Assembly: GCA_964477085.1 (NCBI GenBank)
Contig: CAYZDF010000116.1
Span: 1 to 6,434, forward strand
Direction of reading: 5' to 3'
Source of the DNA: Dichloromethanomonas sp964477085
Lineage (GTDB): Bacteria; Bacillota; Desulfitobacteriia; Desulfitobacteriales; Syntrophobotulaceae
DNA length: 6,434 bases
The notes under the pieces were generated by a model. The model saw only the letters and a list, made by a program, of their open reading frames with translations. It did not search any database and was not told the DNA's origin. Positions 1 to 5,618 of the stretch are shown in pieces (positions within the stretch are counted from its first letter, which is position 1; every line of letters begins with the position of its first letter). A program made the position numbers and the translations under genes.

Positions 1-16
1 GCGGAGACAGCAAAGA

Positions 17-56
17 AAGGACTGCACTGAAGGATAAAACCTTTGGTGCAGTCTTT
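17..56 (-). terminator. Probable hairpin terminator of the operon, possibly bidirectional
   Basis: Bases 20-27 (GACTGCAC) pair perfectly with 46-53 (GTGCAGTC). Inside them, AAGG at 30-33 pairs with CCTT at 40-43 around a six-base loop, ATAAAA. The two intervening positions are A-C mismatches in minus-strand RNA but G-U wobbles in plus-strand RNA. Read leftwards, the stem is followed by a pyrimidine-rich stretch (CTTTCTTT); read rightwards it is followed by TCTTT. It begins 55 bases after the helicase stop codon, so it fits the end of the leftward operon. The wobble pattern suggests it may also, or mainly, stop a rightward convergent transcript. The U-tracts are imperfect, so the call rests on stem and position. 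Confidence 0.55.
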
Positions 57-111
57 CACGTTGATAAGTAATATTATACATCCGACAGTATTGCTAACAC
101 CCAGAAGTTTG

Positions 112-3033
112 TTACAACTTCAAGTAACCCTGCTTGAAAGCATCTGGGAATAAGAAGAGTTTTTCCCCAACTGCAAACTTCACACGAATGTGTTTCCCAG
201 CTTTATCGAGCTTTGTAACTATACCATCACCGAAGCTCTTATGCTTAACCGCATCGCCTTCCGAAATCTCCGGTATAACAAACTCTTCCATTTCCTCATC
301 GGCTTGCGTGCTGGTGCTATAAGCGTTCTTATGCTCGGCTACTTTCGACAGCGGAGGCTTAATTCCAAAATGCCCCGTAACATATGTTGTAGCAGATGGT
401 TTTGGATCAGGCTTTGGCACAGCTGCAACGGGCTTAACATCTTTTTCAATTGCTTCTTCGAACGCCGAGTTGATGGATTCCATTGTAGCCTGTTGATTGT
501 AAAACAGTCTATCATATTCTTCGCGTTTGATGACGGTATCCCAGCCACCGATATCCTTTCCTTCGTGCTTGTCAATACCGGTATAGGAAAGGCTGCTGTC
601 TTCGTAACGCTTGAACTTAAAAATGGCATCGTTCATCAGGCTTGCATTAAATACCCCAAGGCTGCAAAGAAGTTCAAAATCCTTTACGTTTAAGCCCGTT
701 ACCTTTTTAAACAATCCCGGCTCAAGCTGGGTTATAACATCTCTGAGTGACCGCTCGCGATAATCAGTGAGATACATAAATATCGGAATACGGGTAGCAA
801 ACTTGATGAGCTTTTCCTGAATCTGCTTCCGAAGAGACTTATATTCCTTTTCCTCTTCTGATATTTCCTTTTTCTCCTTCGGAGTCATCTTCTCGGATTC
901 TTTCTTGGCTTTTTTTACCGCTTCTGACTTGTTGATGATTGTCTGAATATCCTGGTTCAGCGAACGGAAACCTTCAATGCTCATAAGAGCGTCGAGAGCT
1001 TCTTTGTTATTCATTAGGCGTTGCAGAGTGTCATTATCAACATTAACCAATAGCGCAGATTCCCAGCGCTTTGCAAGCAGAGTAGCAGAAGTTCCAGCCA
1101 TTGCGATGTCGAGAATGTCCTGCGCATTAATCTGCCGCATGGTGCTGCCGTCATAGGCCAACACCGGCAGGAAATTAATGAACTCTGCTACCTTCTTTTC
1201 GGGATTGCTTTCATCAACATTCAAACGGCAAGAGTAGTCAGCTATCTGTCGCAGCGCCCTGTCCAAAGCAAAGTCAAAGACATAGCATTCTTCTTTCATA
1301 ATCAGGTCTTTACCTTCTTCATCTTTAACTACCCACGGGGATTGGACACGAAATGCTGCTTGGAAATAGGTCTCCGGGCTCTTAAGGTTACGCAGCATGA
1401 ATATGCCTGTCCACGGCTTTACGGTAACACCTGTAGTTAGCTTGCCACAGGTGAGGGTGATGGTATATGTCTCTAATGGATTCCCCATGGCATGCAGTAC
1501 CGGGTAAAGGGCATCCAAGCCTATACCAGCTTCTGTTCCGGCGCAAACGATAATTTTATATTTCTGATTATAATACCCGTTCTGCTTCTGCATCATCAGG
1601 TTATACATAGCCTGGCAGGATGCCACATTCGGCAAAAACCAAATTGTGTGATTCAGAACATTCAAAAGTCGTGTATCGGAGAAAGGCATCGGAGGACGCT
1701 TATCCTGCCCGAGCTTCATATCATCAACATTGGATGGAAGATAAGAACCGCGAATCAGATCAAGCCATTTCTGCACTTCATTCTCGAAAACAAACCGGGC
1801 ATCTTTGCCTTTACCCTTGGCAGAAAAGAATATATTTAAGTCGAACTCGTTAAACTCGCCTTGCATGGCAATCTGGCGAATGCTATCTGGTATCCGATAA
1901 GTGAGCATGACCATTCTCGGCAACGATAAATAGGGATTGCCAGGGCCTTTCCAGCTTTCCTTTGCACGTTGCTCGTCAGAATATGTCCAGTTATAGATCT
2001 GATCCTCTATAAATTCGCCGCTATTAATGGCGCGGAAAGGTGTGCCGGAAAGGTATAAATAATAACCGGCTGTGATGGGAAGGAAGGTTTCGTTGTAGGC
2101 GTTATCGGCCTCATCCTTCTTGTACTTCTCTATATCAAAGTCGACTATTTCTTCCTCATCCGGATTCTCAAAGAGCTTTTTGGCATTTTCTCGCCATGCA
2201 CCAAAGTGATACTCATCAAAAATAACCAAGTCCCAATTTTCCGCATGGATAAATTCATTCTTAGCTTTTATGCCACCATTCTCATTGGTACCCAACAAGT
2301 CTTGAAAGGAACCAAAAACGACGATAGGCTTCTTTTTATCACACTTCGCGTAGGCTTGATCGATATTAACATTATTGTTGTGCGCGTCCTTATTGGAAAC
2401 AAACTGCCAGCCTTCGAAATCGACATGAGAAAGTAAATCATCTCGCCATGCGGATTCGACAGCGGGCTTAAAGGTAAGCACCAACACGCGCTTAAAGCCC
2501 ATCTTTTTTGCAAGCTGATAGGCTGCAAAGGTCTTACCAAAACGCATTTTGGCATTCCATAGAAATTTCGGTGCTCTGTCCGGCTCGTCGTATTTAGCCT
2601 TGGTAAAATACTCCACCGTGCGTTTTACGGCTGCCTGCTGCTCCGGACGCATACGGAATGCAGCTGTCCGACTGTCAGCAGTGATTTTTCCGGTTTTAAG
2701 TTCAACAATAGCCGCCTTGACATCATTTAGGGAGCAGTTGTACCACTCGTTATCGTCAGCGACTGCATTGAGCTGTCTGAAACCTCGTCGCTCTAAAATT
2801 CGATGTATATCCTTATCAGTAAAGACAGAGCCATCCTCACGCATAGCGCTCTCTTGATAGAGGATCTTAAACGGAACAGCAGCAGTGTGCAGTTGCTCTT
2901 TGATGCGGGTAGCCACATCGCGTTCAGTATATCCGATTTTTATGTATCCCTTGTGGGAGGCCACTCCAATAAGTTCATACACATAGATGGTTGGGGTGAT
3001 CGAAGGCCGTTGAATAAAGAATTCAGTTGCCAT
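112..3033 (-). CDS. GIY-YIG nuclease-SF2 helicase fusion, probable restriction subunit (973 aa)
   Basis: Probable restriction effector: an ATP-driven DNA translocase with its own nuclease domain. Residues about 15-101 look like a T5orf172-type GIY-YIG domain: IYVYEL at 16-21, KIGYTE at 32-37, the Arg of TRIKEQ at 43, and NEWY at 95-98. The SF2 core follows: Q-like region MRPEQQ (128-133), Walker A-like KMRFGKT (162-168), DEYH box (273-276), LSGTPF (328-333), motif V region LTTGVT (532-537) and motif VI-like QAAFRVQ (558-564). Residues about 700-745 are highly charged and probably helical. Residues 925-965 (GDAVKHKSFGDGIV, then VKFAVGEK) resemble the PcrA/UvrD C-terminal Tudor-like domain. No PD-(D/E)xK site was seen, so GIY-YIG is the likely cutting module. 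The ATG at 3033 is chosen over an in-frame ATG at 3072 because it has a near-perfect Shine-Dalgarno and starts just before the conserved domain. It overlaps the upstream methylase gene by 11 bp. The restriction role is inferred from domains and context. Confidence 0.88.
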   Translation of the reverse strand: MATEFFIQRPSITPTIYVYELIGVASHKGYIKIGYTERDVATRIKEQLHTAAVPFKILYQESAMREDGSVFTDKDIHRILERRGFRQLNAVADDNEWYNCSLNDVKAAIVELKTGKITADSRTAAFRMRPEQQAAVKRTVEYFTKAKYDEPDRAPKFLWNAKMRFGKTFAAYQLAKKMGFKRVLVLTFKPAVESAWRDDLLSHVDFEGWQFVSNKDAHNNNVNIDQAYAKCDKKKPIVVFGSFQDLLGTNENGGIKAKNEFIHAENWDLVIFDEYHFGAWRENAKKLFENPDEEEIVDFDIEKYKKDEADNAYNETFLPITAGYYLYLSGTPFRAINSGEFIEDQIYNWTYSDEQRAKESWKGPGNPYLSLPRMVMLTYRIPDSIRQIAMQGEFNEFDLNIFFSAKGKGKDARFVFENEVQKWLDLIRGSYLPSNVDDMKLGQDKRPPMPFSDTRLLNVLNHTIWFLPNVASCQAMYNLMMQKQNGYYNQKYKIIVCAGTEAGIGLDALYPVLHAMGNPLETYTITLTCGKLTTGVTVKPWTGIFMLRNLKSPETYFQAAFRVQSPWVVKDEEGKDLIMKEECYVFDFALDRALRQIADYSCRLNVDESNPEKKVAEFINFLPVLAYDGSTMRQINAQDILDIAMAGTSATLLAKRWESALLVNVDNDTLQRLMNNKEALDALMSIEGFRSLNQDIQTIINKSEAVKKAKKESEKMTPKEKKEISEEEKEYKSLRKQIQEKLIKFATRIPIFMYLTDYRERSLRDVITQLEPGLFKKVTGLNVKDFELLCSLGVFNASLMNDAIFKFKRYEDSSLSYTGIDKHEGKDIGGWDTVIKREEYDRLFYNQQATMESINSAFEEAIEKDVKPVAAVPKPDPKPSATTYVTGHFGIKPPLSKVAEHKNAYSTSTQADEEMEEFVIPEISEGDAVKHKSFGDGIVTKLDKAGKHIRVKFAVGEKLFLFPDAFKQGYLKL

Positions 3034-4564
3034 CTGCTGTGACCTCCTTTTCTGTCCACACAGATGACTCAATATAGTCTATCTCTTCTGGAGTTAATTC
3101 GTATTTTTTATATAGTTCCGCATCTGTCCATTTTTTTGAAAAATCCTGCATAGGAACAAATTCATAAACCTTGGATGTCGTATGTTGAGTAATTTTTTTA
3201 AGACCAATCATAAAATGAAAGAACTTTGTCCCAATATAACTACATACATTATTTGCTTCTTCTTCACTGTTCCAAGGACCATTCATTATATATGTTTCTG
3301 TACAAATTGTATTAGGTGCCCCTACAATTGGCTTAATAACATCCGAGCGTGTGTCACCTGAACCTATTGCTTCTGGCACATATACTTTCCATTTGTCAAT
3401 ATACTCTTTGCCTCTTTCGACTCTGCTTCTAAGTATATACCCTTGCTTTTTCTTTGCATATACTTTAACATAGCCCTTGCCTTCGTAGTCTAAATCAAAA
3501 TCATCGAAGTAGGTTCGAAAACCAAAGGTCATTGCAGGTTTAACTACAGTAGAAAAAGAAACATCGTTCTTTTTTCTCACCTTATGAAGAATCTTAATTG
3601 CTTCATTTTGTCTTATAAAAACATCGCAACCATCCTCAAGCAAAGGTCGTGTCATTTCAGATATGATTTTTCCATTGGAATGTGTTACAACATGGCATTC
3701 TCCATTGTGGTCTTTATCCCACAAAAAGTAGCAAACACCGCCTTTGATTTCAACACCAGGGAAGCAATCAGAGGCATCCCAAAAATCGTGCAACTCCCTT
3801 AATCTTTTATCATGCAGCATTGAGTCTCTGAAAGCATCGAGGTTTTTTCCACCCGAAAACCAACGGGAAGGGATAATCATGGAAAGATATCTTGGTTTTA
3901 GTCTTTTTGCCTGCTCAACAAATAAGTTGTATATTGGCATAGCACTTGCCTGAGCCCCACCATCATCAAGCTGGTAGGGTGGATTCCCTATTATTACATC
4001 AAATTTCATATTCCATATCTCCTCTGGATTTCTTGTGTGAATGAACTCGTATGCATGAGTTTCAAGGATTTCTCCACGTTTTTTATCTCCAAGAACAGTT
4101 TTTTGAGAAACACCACAGTATTTACATTTTCCGTCTACCCAGGTATGTAGTATATTCTTGAACCTGATATTTCCTTGAGCATCTTCGAATAGAGAAACAG
4201 AAAACTCGCTGTTCGGATATTTTGAGCAGTAAACGCTCCTGCGAGAAAGCAAGCTGGTGAGCTCTGTAATGGCAATTCCAAAGAGCTGTTTATGGAAAAT
4301 GTGGTCTATACGCTCCTGTAAGTCCGGGAACTCCGGCTCCAGTCCTTTGATAAGCCTTTTGGCAATTTCCCTGAGAAAAACACCGGTCTTGCAGGCGGGA
4401 TCAAGAAAGGTGTTATCCGGGTTTTGAAAGAGTTCCTGCGGCAGCATATCAAGCATAGCGTTTACTACATCCGGCGGAGTAAAAACCTCATCGTTTGAGA
4501 GATTTGCAAGGCAGGACAGCACGTCCGGATTGTATACATTATTAAATAATCCTGTATCAGCCAT
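3023..4564 (-). CDS. Eco57I-type N6-adenine DNA methyltransferase (513 aa)
   Basis: Probable catalytic modification subunit, transferring a methyl group from SAM to adenine N6 in a specific DNA site. Near the N-terminus, EVFTPPDVV (26-34) fits motif X. FLDPACKTGVFL (53-64) fits motif I, but with Lys where many gamma-class enzymes have Gly (DPACGTG). FDVIIGNPPY (188-197) is the motif IV catalytic signature. An insert between them carries C113 and CKYC at 147-150, which may bind zinc together with H140 or another ligand; that is a guess. LSMIIPSRWFSGG (227-239) is typical of Eco57I-like methylases after motif IV. Residues about 330-500 are probably target recognition. AGGAGG lies 10 bases before the ATG, and the start overlaps the previous gene by 8 bp. 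Most of the gene, below about position 4200, is clearly more A+T-rich than both flanks. The target sequence cannot be read from the protein. Confidence 0.9.
   Translation of the reverse strand: MADTGLFNNVYNPDVLSCLANLSNDEVFTPPDVVNAMLDMLPQELFQNPDNTFLDPACKTGVFLREIAKRLIKGLEPEFPDLQERIDHIFHKQLFGIAITELTSLLSRRSVYCSKYPNSEFSVSLFEDAQGNIRFKNILHTWVDGKCKYCGVSQKTVLGDKKRGEILETHAYEFIHTRNPEEIWNMKFDVIIGNPPYQLDDGGAQASAMPIYNLFVEQAKRLKPRYLSMIIPSRWFSGGKNLDAFRDSMLHDKRLRELHDFWDASDCFPGVEIKGGVCYFLWDKDHNGECHVVTHSNGKIISEMTRPLLEDGCDVFIRQNEAIKILHKVRKKNDVSFSTVVKPAMTFGFRTYFDDFDLDYEGKGYVKVYAKKKQGYILRSRVERGKEYIDKWKVYVPEAIGSGDTRSDVIKPIVGAPNTICTETYIMNGPWNSEEEANNVCSYIGTKFFHFMIGLKKITQHTTSKVYEFVPMQDFSKKWTDAELYKKYELTPEEIDYIESSVWTEKEVTADGN
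3042..3050 (-). promoter_or_regulatory. Ribosome binding site deciding the helicase start
   Basis: Minus-strand AAAGGAGGT lies 8 bases before the ATG at 3033 and sits inside the last codons of the methyltransferase gene. It rules in favour of the 973-residue product over the 13-residue longer reading from 3072. It also lets the nuclease-helicase be translated from the same message as the methylase. Confidence 0.85.
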
Positions 4565-5261
4565 TTTCCTGTATCCTCCTATAATGTGATATGCATTTCT
4601 TCAGGAACACTCCTTCATCCGAGGGTGCCTCTCTTATATCCTCATCGAGCATGAGTGATATTTGCTCAGGCTCGTCTTTTTTCTTTTTACGTTTAGGCCT
4701 TTCCTCTTCAGCAGCCAGCAGTTCGGCAAAGGTATAATCGCTGCGCTGCATCAGAGCATCATTAAACGGAAAAGTCCATTCGGAAAAAACAATAGGTTCA
4801 TTCGTATCCTTTCCATTTTCATCAACACATTTGAGCGTCAGCGCATTGCCGCATACGATGTTACGGGAAAGAATAAACTTGGCGGCCTCGCGGGTATCAT
4901 CATTGCACTCTTTTTTACATATAGCCTTATATTCCTTATCCCACATTTCAAATAGCCGCTGCCTACATTCAATGCAGTTGTCGATCAGTAAATCCACTCC
5001 ATATAAGCTGCCCAGCGCCAGAAGTGAATTGCGCTCCCAATCATAAGGGCTTTTTTTATATTTTTTCCTCACAACAGCCAGCTTCCTTGAAAGTATTTCT
5101 GCAAGGAAATTTCCATTACCGCAGGCAGGCTCCAAAAATCGTGAGTCAATTCTTTCAGTTTCCTGTTTCACCAAGTCGCACATGGCTTTAACCTCGCGTT
5201 CGGCTGTAAAAACCTCGCCATGCTCAGCTACGCGCTTCTTGGATTTTACTTGTTTCGGCAT
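4557..5261 (-). CDS. Methyltransferase-like protein without an NPPY motif, RM partner subunit (234 aa)
   Basis: The protein has the front half of an N6-adenine methyltransferase. HGEVFTAEREV (14-24) matches a motif X-like entry. FLEPACGNGNFL (42-53) is a clean SAM-binding motif I. LYGVDLLIDNCIECRQRL (86-103) matches motif II, and IVCGNALTL (135-143) lies where motif III is expected. No [DNS]PP[YFW] motif follows: the region after it reads FSEWTFPF (159-166). The chain then turns into an acidic, lysine-rich tail with RPKRKKKKDE (188-197) and ends at 234 residues, far shorter than a complete Eco57I-type enzyme. It overlaps the regulator gene by 16 bp and the full methylase gene by 8 bp. A role as SAM-binding or structural partner of the downstream methylase is inferred. 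A decayed methylase is less likely, because the frame is intact and tightly spaced. GAGGAG lies 11 bases before the start. Confidence 0.8.
   Translation of the reverse strand: MPKQVKSKKRVAEHGEVFTAEREVKAMCDLVKQETERIDSRFLEPACGNGNFLAEILSRKLAVVRKKYKKSPYDWERNSLLALGSLYGVDLLIDNCIECRQRLFEMWDKEYKAICKKECNDDTREAAKFILSRNIVCGNALTLKCVDENGKDTNEPIVFSEWTFPFNDALMQRSDYTFAELLAAEEERPKRKKKKDEPEQISLMLDEDIREAPSDEGVFLKKCISHYRRIQENG
4575..4580 (-). promoter_or_regulatory. Ribosome binding site of the 513-aa methyltransferase
   Basis: AGGAGG on the minus strand lies 10 bases ahead of the ATG at 4564. It is within the 3' end of the preceding reading frame, so the two methyltransferase-like genes are likely translated in a coupled way. 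Confidence 0.75.
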
Positions 5262-5479
5262 TTTTTCATCTGCTCCTCGTCCGGAACAAACTCCAAAATA
5301 TCATTAGGTGTACAGCACATTGCCAAACAAATGCTTTCCACTTTATCTAACGCTATATATTGGCCTGTTCTAATTTTCGTGATTATATTTGCTGATATGT
5401 TTGCTCTACGCATAAGTTCAGCATTAGATATATTTCTATCAATCATTAAGTGTTGCAACTTCTTATAACTTACAGCCAT
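5246..5479 (-). CDS. Small Cro/C1-type (XRE, HTH_26-like) transcriptional regulator (77 aa)
   Basis: The whole protein is one helix-turn-helix domain, close to the HTH_26 pattern. It opens with YKKLQHLMIDRNIS, followed by the first HTH helix at ISNAELMRRANIS (about 17-29), the recognition region ANIITKIRTGQ (about 30-40), and VESICLAMCCTPNDILEFVPD (about 47-67). It is the first gene of the operon and overlaps the next gene by 16 bp. GGAGGT sits 7 bases before its ATG. By position it should act like the controller (C) proteins of restriction-modification systems, timing modification before restriction; that role is inferred. The inverted repeat over its own start codon is a good candidate for its binding site. 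No nuclease or sensor domain is present. Confidence 0.88.
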   Translation of the reverse strand: MAVSYKKLQHLMIDRNISNAELMRRANISANIITKIRTGQYIALDKVESICLAMCCTPNDILEFVPDEEQMKKCRNK

Positions 5480-5487
5480 AAGTTATA
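5464..5487. promoter_or_regulatory. Perfect inverted repeat over the regulator start codon, candidate operator
   Basis: TATAACTTA at 5464-5472 is the exact reverse complement of TAAGTTATA at 5479-5487, with a six-base spacer. The repeat covers the last base of the Shine-Dalgarno, the start codon and the first codons of the HTH gene, about 20 to 43 bases downstream of the predicted transcription start. A dimeric HTH protein bound here would block elongation. Alternatively the RNA form could fold into a 9-bp, A-U-rich hairpin that masks the start. A related half-site (TAAGTTTTA, eight of nine matching) lies at 5554-5562, just upstream of the -35 element. Confidence 0.6.
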
Positions 5488-5492
5488 CCTCC
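5487..5492 (-). promoter_or_regulatory. Ribosome binding site of the HTH regulator
   Basis: GGAGGT on the minus strand sits 7 bases before the ATG at 5479. Its final base is also the outermost base of the inverted repeat, so occupation or folding of the repeat would interfere with ribosome access. Confidence 0.8.
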
Positions 5493-5512
5493 AATTAAGA
5501 GCTGTTATGCAA

Positions 5513-5541
5513 AGGATATCACATTTCTGTTAAATTTTCAA
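5513..5541 (-). promoter_or_regulatory. Sigma-A type promoter of the RM operon
   Basis: The -35 element is TTGAAA (5536-5541, five of six to TTGACA). After a 17-base spacer comes the -10 element TATCCT (5513-5518, four of six to TATAAT), with a TG one base ahead of it, making an extended -10. Transcription would begin near 5506 and give a leader of about 26 bases before the regulator start. It is the only good promoter seen upstream of the four overlapping genes, so it probably drives all of them. Confidence 0.65.
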
Positions 5542-5618
5542 TAAATGCATGAATAAGTTTTAATCCGAAAGCATTTACAACGTCACACACATACCCGGCA
5601 TGGTAGTGAGTTTAATTT

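Noticed and set aside
190..693. Plus-strand open frame of 167 codons opposite the helicase C-terminus
   Set aside because: It lies wholly antisense to a long, domain-rich gene, its predicted protein shows no recognisable domain, and no good ribosome site was seen. It is a shadow of the real gene. The other plus-strand frames in the window are similar.
3034..3072. In-frame ATG at 3072 that would lengthen the helicase protein by 13 residues
   Set aside because: The ATG at 3033 has an excellent Shine-Dalgarno 8 bases upstream, and the extra 13 residues would lie on top of that site and overlap the methylase gene by 50 bp.
3131..3199. Seven-T tracts at 3131-3137 and 3193-3199 (also 910-916 and 5051-5057) as possible phase-variation sites
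   Set aside because: Runs of seven are expected in Lys-rich, A+T-rich coding sequence and are short for slippage control. All encode ordinary Lys codons in intact frames.
5592..5605. TACC-N6-GGTA dyad after the zinc-finger gene as a terminator
   Set aside because: The stem is only four pairs and no T-rich run follows it in the direction of transcription.
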